NCBI RefSeq assembly: GCF_020400605.1
Contig: NZ_JAINRD010000030.1
Span: forward strand, 34,162 to 98,161
Length of the DNA stretch: 64,000 nt
Reading direction: 5' to 3'
DNA from: Streptomyces aculeolatus
Lineage (GTDB): Bacteria; Actinomycetota; Actinomycetes; Streptomycetales; Streptomycetaceae
The stretch's first letter is position 1. Each line of letters opens with the position of its first letter. Made by a program: the position numbers and the translations under genes. The notes below the pieces were generated by a model that saw only the letters and a program-made list of their open reading frames with translations, was not told the origin of the DNA and ran no database searches. This document shows, piece by piece, positions 17,036-25,501 of this stretch.

Positions 17036-17653
17036 TCAGCGCTGCGGCGGCCGGTCCTCGTCCTCGTCCCGTATCACCTCGCCCCGGACGACCTTGCCGT
17101 CCGGGCGGTGGATGCGCGCCTGCGTGTAGACGTGCCCGAGGTCCTGCCCCGCGGCGGACCGCTCGATCATCCGGGTCAGCCTGCGGCGCACCAGCGCCCG
17201 CACCGGGGGCAGCAGCAGGAGCAGCCCCGCGGCGTCCGTGACCAGACCCGGGACCATCAGCAGCAGCCCGGCGAGCATCGTCAGCCCGTTGCCCGAGCCG
17301 CGCCCGCGGTCCGCGTCCGGCTCCGGTGCGGCACCGCTCTGCTGCCGCTGCAGTTGCTCGGCGAGCGAGCGCCAGGCACGCCGGCCGGCCCGCTTGATCA
17401 CGACCGTGCCCAGGACCAGCCCGCCCACCAGGACGGCGAAGACGCCCAGGACGCCGATCTCCGAGCCGAGCACGATCAGTAGCCACAGCTCCAGCAGCGC
17501 CCAGGCGGCGACGCCCAGGGGGGCCAGGGTGCGGGCGAGCGAGCGGCGCCGGCGCGGCGGCCGGCCGCGGCCGTCACCGGGCCCGCCGGGGCGCGCCCCC
17601 GGGTCGTCGGAGCCTGCCGGGTCCTCGTACGGCTGCGGAATGCGATCGCTCAT
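17036..17653 (-). CDS. fxsA: FxsA family membrane protein
   Basis: A 205-residue protein of the FxsA cytoplasmic-membrane family. The N-terminus is proline- and arginine-rich, then come hydrophobic segments (LGVAAWALLELWLLIVLGSEIG, FAVLVGGLVLGTVVIK and one around TMLAGLLLMVPGLVTDAAGLLLLLPP). FxsA overproduction in E. coli interferes with phage T7 exclusion; the normal role is unclear. The start lies 3 bp after the stop of the mannose-transferase gene, so the two are co-translated. Confidence 0.88.
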   Translation of the reverse strand: MSDRIPQPYEDPAGSDDPGARPGGPGDGRGRPPRRRRSLARTLAPLGVAAWALLELWLLIVLGSEIGVLGVFAVLVGGLVLGTVVIKRAGRRAWRSLAEQLQRQQSGAAPEPDADRGRGSGNGLTMLAGLLLMVPGLVTDAAGLLLLLPPVRALVRRRLTRMIERSAAGQDLGHVYTQARIHRPDGKVVRGEVIRDEDEDRPPQR

Positions 17654-17656
17654 GAC

Positions 17657-18424
17657 TCAAGTGTGCCTGCGGCCGAGAATCCGCCCCAGCCGGGACCGTA
17701 CGCCCCAGGCCGGTACCCGCCACGCGGCCTCCGCGAAGATGTCCTTGCTCATCTTGGAGTCGCCGCGCTCCCGCTCGACGAAGGTGATCGGGACCTCCAC
17801 GACGTGGTAGCCGCCGTCGACCACCCGGCGGGCCAGGTCCACCTGGAAGCAGTACCCCTGCGAGGCGATGTTCTCCAGCCCGATGCCCTCCAGCGTCTCC
17901 CGGCGGAACGCGCGGTAGCCGCCGGTGACGTCCCGGATGCGCAGCCCGAGCCAGATCCGCGAGTACGCGCTGCCGCCGCGGGAGATGAACTCCCGGGACC
18001 TGGGCCAGTTGACCACCCGGCCGCCGGGCACCCACCGGGAGCCGAGCACCAGGTCGGCGCCCTTGAGGGCGGTGAGCAGCCGGGGCAGTTCCTCCGGCCG
18101 GTGCGAGCCGTCGGCGTCCATCTCGACCAGCACGCCGTAGCCCCGCTCCAGGCCCCAGCCGAAGCCGGCGAGGTAGGCGGCTCCCAGGCCCTCCTTGCCG
18201 GCCCGGTGCAGCACGTGCACGTGCGCGTCGTCGGCGCTCAGCTCGTCGGCGAGCTTCCCCGTGCCGTCCGGGCTGTTGTCGTCGACGACCAGGACGTCGG
18301 CGTCCGGCACCGCGGCCCGCACCCTGGAGACGATCGAGTCGAGGTTCAGGGCCTCGTTGTACGTCGGGATGATCACCAGGATCCCGCCCAGCGGGCCGTA
18401 GCGCCCCTGAACCCCGTCTGTCAC
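17657..18424 (-). CDS. Polyprenol-phosphate mannosyltransferase-like GT2 enzyme (Ppm1/DPM1 type)
   Basis: A 255-residue cytoplasmic-face GT-A glycosyltransferase that would transfer mannose from GDP-mannose to polyprenol phosphate for actinobacterial O-mannosylation or lipoglycan synthesis. Motifs: IIPTYNEALNLDSIV near the start, VLVVDDNSPDGTG, and the DxD-like VEMDADGSHRPEEL; later VTGGYRAFRRETL and FVERERGDSKMSKDI are typical of DPM1. No membrane domain, so only the catalytic part is present. GTG at 18424 is used because GGAAGG lies 7 nt upstream; a start at 18469 has no ribosome site. Confidence 0.9.
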   Translation of the reverse strand: MTDGVQGRYGPLGGILVIIPTYNEALNLDSIVSRVRAAVPDADVLVVDDNSPDGTGKLADELSADDAHVHVLHRAGKEGLGAAYLAGFGWGLERGYGVLVEMDADGSHRPEELPRLLTALKGADLVLGSRWVPGGRVVNWPRSREFISRGGSAYSRIWLGLRIRDVTGGYRAFRRETLEGIGLENIASQGYCFQVDLARRVVDGGYHVVEVPITFVERERGDSKMSKDIFAEAAWRVPAWGVRSRLGRILGRRHT

Positions 18425-19107
18425 TGCCGCACCTTCCGCAATTCCCGCTTGAGCCGTCCACGCGCGCACACGGCCGCACGGGACGGGACGCCCACCTTAG
18501 CCAGAGTCCACCGGGGTCCGGCACCGAGGCGGTCCGCAACGGTACCGCGGGACGCCGTGCGCGCCACCCCCGGACGGCCCCGCTGCCGGCCCGCGGCCGG
18601 CAGCGGAGGAGCGGAGCAGGGAGAAGGAGGGGCAGAGGGCGGCGGCACCTGCCCGCCCACTCCGCGTCGCGTACGGCCTCCGCGTCCGCCCGTGCGGCCC
18701 ACGCCGCTACGGGTCGGGCCCGGCGCCCTTCGGTCCGACCTGGGACCCGCTGGCTGCGGATCGACCGAGGGCCGTTGTCTACTGAGCGTCCGGGCCCCAC
18801 CCGGGGTCACACCAGCCCGACGGATGCCATCCTCCCTCGCCCCCGTGCCGGAGTCCTGGACCTGGCTGCCTGCGATGGGGCGCCGGTGCGGCACACCATC
18901 CGTGGCCCAGAGCGTTCCACGACTGCGCGGAGGTGATCCGGCCGGACGTCCTGTGGTGGACTCGGCCGAAACTACCCGCCGTTGCCCGCTGCGTGTCAAC
19001 AGCCGTGTCACCTGTGGCGTTTTGCCGAAGCGGCTGGTCAGTCCCGAAATCAGGCCGCGGTCCCGCGCCCGGAACGGCCTTCGTTAGGCCTATCGAAGAT
19101 CGTTAAC
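18425..19107. other. 683-bp intergenic region without a convincing gene
   Basis: No open frame here has coding character; the frame on the minus strand (18421-19011) is Arg/Pro/Gly-rich and has no ribosome site. It holds the promoter region of the mannosyltransferase gene and a perfect 11-bp stem-loop: CCGCTGCCGGC (18580-18590), loop CCGCG, GCCGGCAGCGG (18596-18606). The right end holds a small hairpin GGCCT-TCGTT-AGGCC just after the amidohydrolase stop, which may terminate that gene. Confidence 0.6.
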
Positions 19108-20799
19108 TCACCCGATCGGCCCCGCATGGACGGTGTTTCCGGCCACCACGGTCCGCAGGCACACGGGCAGTTCCGCGCCGGGCGTGAGGTCGGGCAGGCC
19201 CGGGGTGCCGGAGCGCGGGTCGGTCGACCAGTTCGCGATCCGCTCGTCGGGCACCTGTACGACGAGGTCGCCCGCCGCCCAGACGGCGTAGTCCGCGGGG
19301 GCGCCGGGCACGAGCACACCGGCGTCGTCGCGGCCGACGGCCCGCCAGCCGCCCCGGGTGTGCGCGGTGAAGGCCGCGCGGGCGGAGATGCGGTGCTCCG
19401 GCGTGCGGTGGAAGGCGGCGGCCTGGACGGTGCGCCAGGGGTCGAGCGGGGTCACCGGGGCGTCGGAGCCGAGGGCGAGCGGCACACCGGCCCGCAGGAG
19501 GGCCGCGTACGGGTTGAGGGCCCGCGCCCGCTCCGCGCCCAGCCGGTGCGCGTACATCCCCTCCTCGCCGCCCCAGGCGGCGTCGAACGCCGGCTGCACG
19601 GACGCCGTGAGGGCCAGCTCCGCGAACCCGGCGACGGTCTCGGCGGTGAGCATCTCCGCGTGCTCCACGCGGTGCCTCAGGGCCCGTACGCGGTCCAGGC
19701 CGACCCGCTCGGCCGCGGCCCGTACACCGTCGACCACGGCGGCCACGGCGGCGTCCCCGATGGCGTGGAACCCCGCCTGGAGCCCCGCCTCGGTGCAGGC
19801 GGCGACGTGTTCGGCGACGGCGGCGGCGTCGAGGTAGCCGTTGCCGCGGTGCCCCGGGCGGTCCGCGTACGGCTGCGTCAGGTGGGCGGTGCGGGAGCCG
19901 AGGGAGCCGTCGGCGCAGAAGTCGCCGGCCGCGCCGAAGGCGCCGAGCTCGCGCAGGCGCCGGGCGTCCTCGGGCCCGGCGACGGCCTCGCCCCAGTAGC
20001 CGGTCACCCGCGGCCCCGGCCGCTCGGCGGCCAGCGCGAGGAGCGCCGCGAAGTCGTCGGCGCCGCTGATGTCGGGGCCGGCGCACTCGTGCACGGAGCC
20101 GATGCCGACGGCCGCGGCGCGATCGAGCGCGGCGCCCTGCGCGGCGGCGCGCTGCGCGGGCGACATGGCGGCGTACGCGGCGCGGCGCACGGCGTGGTGG
20201 GCGTCGCGGGTCAGCGGCGCGTCGGCGGCGTAGCCGTCGCGGGCGGCGATGGCGGGGACCAGGTCGAGCAGGGCGGTGCTGACGGCGGCGGAGTGCACGT
20301 CGACGCGGGTGAGGTAGAGCGGCCGGCCGCCGGCGGCCTCGTCCAGTTCGGCGCGGCTCGGCGGGCGGCCCTCGGGCCAGCCGGTCTCGTCGTACCCCTG
20401 GCCGATGAGCACCCGGTCCGCGGGCCGCGCGGCGGCGTGCGCGCGGATCCGGGCGAGGGCGTCGGCCAGCCCTCCGGCGCCGGACAGGTCGAGGCCGGTC
20501 AGCGCCAGGCCGGTGGCGGTGAGATGGACGTGCGCGTCGGTGAACGCCGGTGTGACGAGGGCGCCTTCGAGGTCGACGGTCTCGTCGACGGTGCCGGCGT
20601 CGGCGAAGCCGTCGGCCGCGCCCTCGGAGCCGACCCAGGCCACGCGGTCGCCCTCGACGACCATGGCGGTGGCGAACGGGTCGGCGGGGCTGTGGACGGT
20701 GCCGCCGCGCAGCAGGACGGTGCGGCGGGCGGAACCGGCCTGCGGCTGCGCGGAGTTCGCGGGGCCGGCCTGTCGGGCGGCGGGGCTGTCGGCGGTCAC
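19108..20799 (-). CDS. Amidohydrolase family protein (YtcJ-like)
   Basis: A 563-residue metal-dependent amidohydrolase of the amidohydrolase-3 group. The N-terminal beta-sandwich carries LLRGGTVHS, the first metal motif is FTDAHVHL, a later HAIGDAAVAAVVDG and LRHRVEHAEML give further ligands, and LGSDAPVTPLDPW carries the catalytic Asp. It is probably cytoplasmic, as no signal peptide is seen. Substrate unknown; relatives act on N-formylated or cyclic amide compounds. An Lrp/AsnC regulator lies 39 bp upstream on the same strand and may control it. Confidence 0.88.
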   Translation of the reverse strand: MTADSPAARQAGPANSAQPQAGSARRTVLLRGGTVHSPADPFATAMVVEGDRVAWVGSEGAADGFADAGTVDETVDLEGALVTPAFTDAHVHLTATGLALTGLDLSGAGGLADALARIRAHAAARPADRVLIGQGYDETGWPEGRPPSRAELDEAAGGRPLYLTRVDVHSAAVSTALLDLVPAIAARDGYAADAPLTRDAHHAVRRAAYAAMSPAQRAAAQGAALDRAAAVGIGSVHECAGPDISGADDFAALLALAAERPGPRVTGYWGEAVAGPEDARRLRELGAFGAAGDFCADGSLGSRTAHLTQPYADRPGHRGNGYLDAAAVAEHVAACTEAGLQAGFHAIGDAAVAAVVDGVRAAAERVGLDRVRALRHRVEHAEMLTAETVAGFAELALTASVQPAFDAAWGGEEGMYAHRLGAERARALNPYAALLRAGVPLALGSDAPVTPLDPWRTVQAAAFHRTPEHRISARAAFTAHTRGGWRAVGRDDAGVLVPGAPADYAVWAAGDLVVQVPDERIANWSTDPRSGTPGLPDLTPGAELPVCLRTVVAGNTVHAGPIG

Positions 20800-20838
20800 G
20801 GTGCGGTGCCTCGGATTCGGATCGGGGGCGCCGCGCCG

Positions 20839-21279
20839 TCAGATGCGCGGCGGCCTGGCTTCGTACGGTGTGGAGAGCACGACCGTCGTACGGGTCGAGA
20901 CCCCGGCGAGGGAGCGGATGCGGGCGAGCAGGTCCTCCAGCTCGGCCGGGGCGGCGACGCGCACCTTGAGGATGTAGTTCTCCTCCCCCGCCACGCTGTG
21001 GCACGCCTCGATCTCGGGGACTTCGGCGAGCCGGTCCGCGATGTCGTCGGGGGCGCTGGGGTCGAAGGGTTTGACCGAGATGAACGCGGTCATCGGCAGG
21101 CCTATGGCCTCCGGGTCGACGATGGCGCCGTACCCGCGGATCACCCCGCGCTGCTCCAGCCGCCGCACCCGCTGGTGCACGGCCGAGGTGGACAGGCCGG
21201 TGGCCTTGCCCAGGTCCGTATAGCTCATGCGCCCGTCCCTGACGAGCAGCTCCACGATGTGCCTGTCCAACTCCTCCAC
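20839..21279 (-). CDS. Lrp/AsnC family transcriptional regulator
   Basis: A 146-residue regulator: N-terminal HTH (LDRHIVELLVRDGRMSYTDL then GLSTSAVHQRVRRLEQRG) and C-terminal RAM domain for amino-acid binding (ending VSTRTTVVLSTPYEARPP). It is just upstream of the amidohydrolase on the same strand, so it is probably co-transcribed and may sense an amino acid or its derivative. Start at 21279. Confidence 0.92.
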   Translation of the reverse strand: MEELDRHIVELLVRDGRMSYTDLGKATGLSTSAVHQRVRRLEQRGVIRGYGAIVDPEAIGLPMTAFISVKPFDPSAPDDIADRLAEVPEIEACHSVAGEENYILKVRVAAPAELEDLLARIRSLAGVSTRTTVVLSTPYEARPPRI

Positions 21280-21516
21280 AACGCATCAACCTACTTCGTT
21301 TGCGGCGGTCAGGTACATCCGGGGCCGCGGCGGCCGCCGGGAGGGCACCTCTCGGGGCGCGTAGGGCGCACTCGGCGGCGTGTGACGAAGGCCACAGCCC
21401 ATCGGGGAGCGAGGGGGACCCTGCGGACGATTATTCGGATGACAGCGAGGGAAATCCTTGCTGTGGTCGAGACCACCACGTGACCGTCCAGGTGGCCCAA
21501 CCTGAGGGGGAGCAGC

Positions 21517-21909
21517 ATGCGCCGTTCCGAGCATGTCGAGCTCGTCGATCCTGATGCCGTCTTCGACGACGAGGAGGGCGGCGGTTACGCCGAGACCTCG
21601 CTGATCTTCCGGGTGCTCTGCCCGGACTGCGTCCAGCCCATCGCCCTGCTGGAGGGCGAGGACGTGCTGCCCGAGCACGCCCGCGTCACGCCGGCGAACC
21701 CGTTCGGGCTGACCGTGTGCACGGGCTCCGGCAGCCCGCTGTCGGCCGCCGTGCCGCAGGACGCCCGGCTGGACGCGCGTGCGGAGGACGCGGCGGTGCT
21801 GCTCACGCTGCCCGAGGGCCTCGACTGGCGCCGCCAGCCCTTCTCGCACGTCGGCCCGGGGCACGAGCCGGCCCGGCGGCGGCTGCCGGGGATGCGCCGG
21901 CGCAAGTAA
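21517..21909 (+). CDS. Conserved hypothetical protein with a CxxC pair
   Basis: A 130-residue acidic protein whose C-terminus is basic (RRRLPGMRRRK). It contains VLCPDCVQPIALLEGED, a zinc-finger-like CxxC half, plus one later Cys (TVCTGSGSP). No domain recognised. The ATG at 21517 has GAGGGGGAG 6 nt upstream, a very strong ribosome site. It is divergent from the Lrp regulator across 237 bp that hold no other gene. Confidence 0.8.
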   Translation: MRRSEHVELVDPDAVFDDEEGGGYAETSLIFRVLCPDCVQPIALLEGEDVLPEHARVTPANPFGLTVCTGSGSPLSAAVPQDARLDARAEDAAVLLTLPEGLDWRRQPFSHVGPGHEPARRRLPGMRRRK

Positions 21910-22008
21910 CGCCCGTACGCCCGCTGGCGCCCGTACGCCCGTCCGCGGCACCCGCCCGCGCCCGTCCCAGGTCCCGTCCCGCGCCCCTGGCGCCGTACGG
22001 GCCGGCCG

Positions 22009-23187
22009 CTACCCCCGGTCCGTCTCGGCGCCCAGCAGGTGCCGCGCGACGACCACGCGCTGGATCTGGTTGGTGCCCTCCACGATCTGCAGCACCTTCG
22101 CCTCGCGCATGTAGCGCTCCGCGGGGAAGTCCGCCGTGTAGCCGTAGCCGCCGAGCACCTGGACGGCGTCGGTCGTCACCCGCATCGCCGCGTCCGTGCA
22201 GAACAGCTTGGCCATCGCGGCGTCCTGGGCGAAGGGCAGGCCCGCGTCGCGCCGCCGCGCGGCGGCGAGGTACAGCGCACGCCCGGCCGCGATCTGTGTC
22301 GCCATGTCGGCGAGCATGAAGCGCAGCCCCTGGAAGTCGGCGACGGGCCGGCCGAACTGCTGCCGCTCCAGCGCGTATCCGTGCGCCGCGTCCAGCGCCC
22401 CCTGCGCCACCCCGATCGCGCACGCGGCGATGCCGAGGCGGCCGGAGTCGAGGGCGTCGAGGGCGATGGCGAAGCCCTGCCCCTCCTCGCCGACGCGGCG
22501 CGCGTCGGGGATCCGCACCCCGTCGAAGTGCACCAGGCCGGTGGGCGAGCCCTTCATGCCCATCTTCTTCTCCGGCGGCGCGGCGTTGAGCCCGGGGGCG
22601 TCGCCGGGGACGAGGAAGGCCGTGATGCCACCCGCGCCGGGGCCGCCGGTGCGAGCGAGGACGGTGTAGAAGTCGGCGACCCCGGCGTGGGTGATCCACG
22701 CCTTGGTGCCGTCCAGGGTCCAGGTGTCGCCGTCGCGTACGGCCCGGGTGGTCAGGGCGGCGGCGTCGGAGCCCGAGGCGGGCTCGGAGAGGCAGTACGC
22801 GCCGAGCAGGCCGCCGCCGAGGATGGCCGGAAGGAACTCCTTGCGCTGCCCGTCGGTGCCGAAGCGGGCGACCGCGTGGCTGGCGAGGGTGTGCACGGAG
22901 GTGCCGAGGCCGACGGTCAGCCGGGCGGCGGCGAACTCCTCCAGCACCTGGAGATAGACGGTGTACGGCTGTTCCCCGCCGCCGTACTCGGCCGCGTAGG
23001 GCAGGGCGAGCAGTCCCGACTCCGACAGGGTGGTGAACAACTCGCGGGGGAAGCGGCCCGCTTCCTCTTCTTCGGCCGCGCGGGGAGCGATCTCCCGCCG
23101 GACCAGCTCGCGGACGAGGGCCAGCAGATCGCGGGACTCCTCGGTGGGCAGCTCGCGTTCCACGGGCAGCGGACCACGTACGGCCAT
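22009..23187 (-). CDS. Acyl-CoA dehydrogenase
   Basis: A 392-residue FAD-dependent acyl-CoA dehydrogenase. The family motifs are present: AYCLSEPASGSDAAAL, DGTKAWITHAG, YALERQQFGRPVADFQ, and near the end VQVLGGYGYTADFPAERYMREAK followed by IVEGTNQIQRVV, the last containing the usual position of the catalytic Glu (EG). ATG at 23187 has GAGGAG 10 nt upstream. It would oxidise an acyl-CoA at the alpha-beta position. It is preceded by a TetR regulator on the same strand with a gap of 227 bp. Confidence 0.95.
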   Translation of the reverse strand: MAVRGPLPVERELPTEESRDLLALVRELVRREIAPRAAEEEEAGRFPRELFTTLSESGLLALPYAAEYGGGEQPYTVYLQVLEEFAAARLTVGLGTSVHTLASHAVARFGTDGQRKEFLPAILGGGLLGAYCLSEPASGSDAAALTTRAVRDGDTWTLDGTKAWITHAGVADFYTVLARTGGPGAGGITAFLVPGDAPGLNAAPPEKKMGMKGSPTGLVHFDGVRIPDARRVGEEGQGFAIALDALDSGRLGIAACAIGVAQGALDAAHGYALERQQFGRPVADFQGLRFMLADMATQIAAGRALYLAAARRRDAGLPFAQDAAMAKLFCTDAAMRVTTDAVQVLGGYGYTADFPAERYMREAKVLQIVEGTNQIQRVVVARHLLGAETDRG

Positions 23188-23414
23188 GCGGTGCACTCCT
23201 CTTCGCCGGGCGCGCGTACGGCGCTGTCGACGGCGGCTCCGGCCGGGATATGGCGGCTCCGCCCGTTGTGTTGCTGCAGCCCGATGCTGCCCCGCCGGAT
23301 TGCGGCGAGCCGGCATGTACGGCTGCGGTGAAGGGGAGTATGCCCGATCGGCGGTACGGCGAGACAGACGGGGTGCGTAGCGAACCGGCCAGTTCGAGGG
23401 GCGGGTTCCGGGCA

Positions 23415-24068
23415 TCAGGGAGCGGCGGAACCGCCGCCGGGCGCCAGCCCCGCGAGCAGGTCGTCGTAGCCGGCCTTCACGCGGTCCACGCTCATCCCGC
23501 CGGCGCGGCGCTGGTAGCCGTAGAGGTTGGCGGCCAGCGGGGCGAGCAGGGCGTCGGCGAGCCAGCGCACGTCGGCCGCGGGCCGGATCCGGCCGAGGAG
23601 CAGCGCGAGGTGCTGCCGGTACAGCTCGTACGAGCCCTCGGTGAACCGGGCGTCGGCGGAGTCCATCTCGGCGACCAGCAGCAGGCCCAGCTGGTCCTCG
23701 GTGCGGTCGACGAGGGCGTGCAGGAAGGCGCGGACGCGCTCGGCCGCGCCGGCGCCGGGCCCGAGCGGCGGCGGGCCACTCAGGAACGCGGCCTGGAACT
23801 GCACCTCGCGGTCGTCGATGACGGCGTAAGCCAGCCCCGCGCGGTCGCCGAAGCGGCGGTAGACGGTGCCGACGCCGACGCCCGCGGCCTTGGCCACCTC
23901 GTCCATGGAGAGCGCGTCGGGGCCGCGCTCGGCGACCATCGCGGCGGCGGCGGCGAGGATCCTGCGGCGGTTCTGCGCGGCGTCCGCGCGCTCCGCCGGC
24001 GGGCCGCCGACCACGGGCAGCTCGGCGCCGGGCGGGCGCCGCCGACCGGTCGTGTCGTCCTGTGTCAC
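23415..24068 (-). CDS. TetR family transcriptional repressor
   Basis: A 217-residue TetR-type protein: HTH in residues ~30-75 (RILAAAAAMVAERGPDALSM then AGVGVGTVYRRFGDRAGL), and a helical ligand domain. GTG at 24068 is preceded by GGAAGGAG. It is divergent from an SDR/SMR gene pair, and the region between contains two perfect copies and one diverged copy of a 16-bp palindrome. It probably represses both directions and responds to a small molecule handled by the SDR or exporter. Confidence 0.93.
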   Translation of the reverse strand: MTQDDTTGRRRPPGAELPVVGGPPAERADAAQNRRRILAAAAAMVAERGPDALSMDEVAKAAGVGVGTVYRRFGDRAGLAYAVIDDREVQFQAAFLSGPPPLGPGAGAAERVRAFLHALVDRTEDQLGLLLVAEMDSADARFTEGSYELYRQHLALLLGRIRPAADVRWLADALLAPLAANLYGYQRRAGGMSVDRVKAGYDDLLAGLAPGGGSAAP

Positions 24069-24099
24069 CTGCGCTCCTTCCTGTCCGGAGGATAGCGAA

Positions 24100-24181
24100 G
24101 AGGAGACTTCTCCGGTTCCGGCTCGACATCCGGAGAACTCTCCGGTTACGCTTCCAGGGTGCCAACCGGAGAACTCTCCGG
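24100..24181. promoter_or_regulatory. Triple operator for the divergent TetR repressor
   Basis: CCGGAGAACTCTCCGG occurs twice perfectly (24130-24145 and 24166-24181), each with 7-bp arms around AC. A third copy at 24100-24115 matches at 12 of 16 positions (it reads GAGGAGACTTCTCCGG). A direct repeat GGATAGCGAAG flanks the set at 24090-24100 and 24180-24190. The right-hand perfect copy ends 18 bp before the SDR start codon. Confidence 0.82.
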
Positions 24182-24199
24182 ATAGCGAAGGGAACGAAC

Positions 24200-24940
24200 A
24201 TGACGCAGCTTGCGGGCCGGACGGCCCTGGTCACGGGCGGCAGCCGGGGCATCGGTGCCGCGATCGCGCGGCGGCTGGCCGAGGAGGGCGCCGACGTGGC
24301 GCTGACGTACCACCGCTCGGCGGAACGGGCCGCGGAGGTCGTACGCGACGTGGAGAGGTCCGGGCGGCGGGGCCTGGCCATCCAGGCCGACGCCGCCGAC
24401 CCCGACGCCGTCGTCGCCGCCGTGGACCGCACCGCAGCCGAGCTGGGCCGGCTGGACATCCTGGTGAACAACGCCGGCATCGCGCCCTACGGGCCGGTGA
24501 CCGAGGTCAGCCGGCAGGACGTGGACACGGTGCTCGCCATCCACGTGCGCGCGGTCTTCCTCGCCTCCCAGGCCGCGATCCGGCACCTGGGGCCCGGCGG
24601 CCGGATCATCAGCATCGGCAGCAGCTTCGTCGAGCGGGTGCCGATACCGGGCTGGACGCTCTACGCCGCCAGCAAGTCCGCGCTGACGGGCTTCACCCGC
24701 GGCCTGGCCCGCGACCTGGGCCCGCAGGGCATCTCCGTCACCGTCGTCCACCCCGGCGACACCGACACCGACATGAACCCCGCCGACTCCCCCGACGCCG
24801 ACGCCGCCCGCGCCATCAGCGCGCTGGGCCGCTACGGGCGCCCCGAGGACGTCGCCGCCACCGTGGCGCACCTCGCCGGCCCCGGCGGCGCGCAGATCAC
24901 CGGTGCGGCGATCGCCGTGGACGGCGGCTTCGCCGCCTAG
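24200..24940 (+). CDS. SDR family oxidoreductase (FabG-like)
   Basis: A 246-residue classical short-chain dehydrogenase. Cofactor motif VTGGSRGIGAAIA near residue 13, NNAG motif in ILVNNAGIAPYG, catalytic Ser in SIGSSFVERV, and YAASK for the Tyr/Lys pair; C-terminal ITGAAIAVDGGFAA is typical. ATG at 24200 has GAAGGGAA upstream. The TetR operators immediately upstream imply repression in the absence of an inducer. Substrate unknown. Confidence 0.94.
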   Translation: MTQLAGRTALVTGGSRGIGAAIARRLAEEGADVALTYHRSAERAAEVVRDVERSGRRGLAIQADAADPDAVVAAVDRTAAELGRLDILVNNAGIAPYGPVTEVSRQDVDTVLAIHVRAVFLASQAAIRHLGPGGRIISIGSSFVERVPIPGWTLYAASKSALTGFTRGLARDLGPQGISVTVVHPGDTDTDMNPADSPDADAARAISALGRYGRPEDVAATVAHLAGPGGAQITGAAIAVDGGFAA

Positions 24941-25016
24941 GCCCGTCCGGGGCGGGGCCGCCCGCGGTTCCGCGCGCCACCCACCTACCACCGCAACGAC
25001 AGAACCCGGAGGCACC

Positions 25017-25334
25017 GTGCCCTGGATATTCCTGCTCATCGCCGCCGGCCTCGAACTCGTCTGGGCCACGGCCCTGAAGCACTCCGACGGCCTCACCCGC
25101 CTCTGGCCCTCGTCGCTCGGGCTGGTGATGGCCATGGTGAGCGTCATCGTGCTGACGATGGCCCTGCGCAGCCTGCCCGTCGGCACGGCCTACGCCGTCT
25201 GGGTCGGGCTCGGCTCGCTGGGGGTGGCCGCGGTGGGCATCCTCGCGATGGGCGAGAGCGCGTCGCCGGCCCGGCTGGCGTGCCTGGGGCTGATCCTCGC
25301 GGGCGTCATCGGGCTGAAGTTCGTCGAGGGCTGA
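25017..25334 (+). CDS. gdx: SMR family exporter, Gdx/SugE-type (guanidinium exporter homologue)
   Basis: A 105-residue, four-helix small multidrug resistance protein. E13, the central proton/substrate residue, is at the expected place (GLELVWATALK). The stretch SLPVGTAYAVWVGLGSLG followed by GESASPARLA and the ending GLILAGVIGLK match the SugE/Gdx branch rather than EmrE, from memory of the E. coli protein. Gdx proteins work as guanidinium/proton antiporters and assemble as homodimers. GTG at 25017 has GGAGG 5 nt upstream. It lies 76 bp after the SDR and is probably in the same operon under TetR control. Confidence 0.88.
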   Translation: MPWIFLLIAAGLELVWATALKHSDGLTRLWPSSLGLVMAMVSVIVLTMALRSLPVGTAYAVWVGLGSLGVAAVGILAMGESASPARLACLGLILAGVIGLKFVEG

Positions 25335-25501
25335 GCGCGGAACCCCGCGGGCGCACCGCGAGTCGTCGCGGTGCGGGTGACGACGCGCCGGCGGCGGTTC
25401 CGGCAGGAGACCTGCCGACTCCCCGTGCACCCCTGCACGTGCGCCGCGGACCCACCCCCTGTGCGGCGGGCGGATCCCCGGCGTATGTGGGCGCGGTGGT
25501 G

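Noticed and set aside
18421..19011. A 196-codon minus-strand frame in the gene-free region
   Set aside because: Low-complexity Arg/Pro/Gly composition, no ribosome site, no recognisable motif.
24941..25016. Guanidine riboswitch upstream of the Gdx-like gene
   Set aside because: The 76-bp gap contains no paired ACGR-type loops and no ykkC-like architecture.
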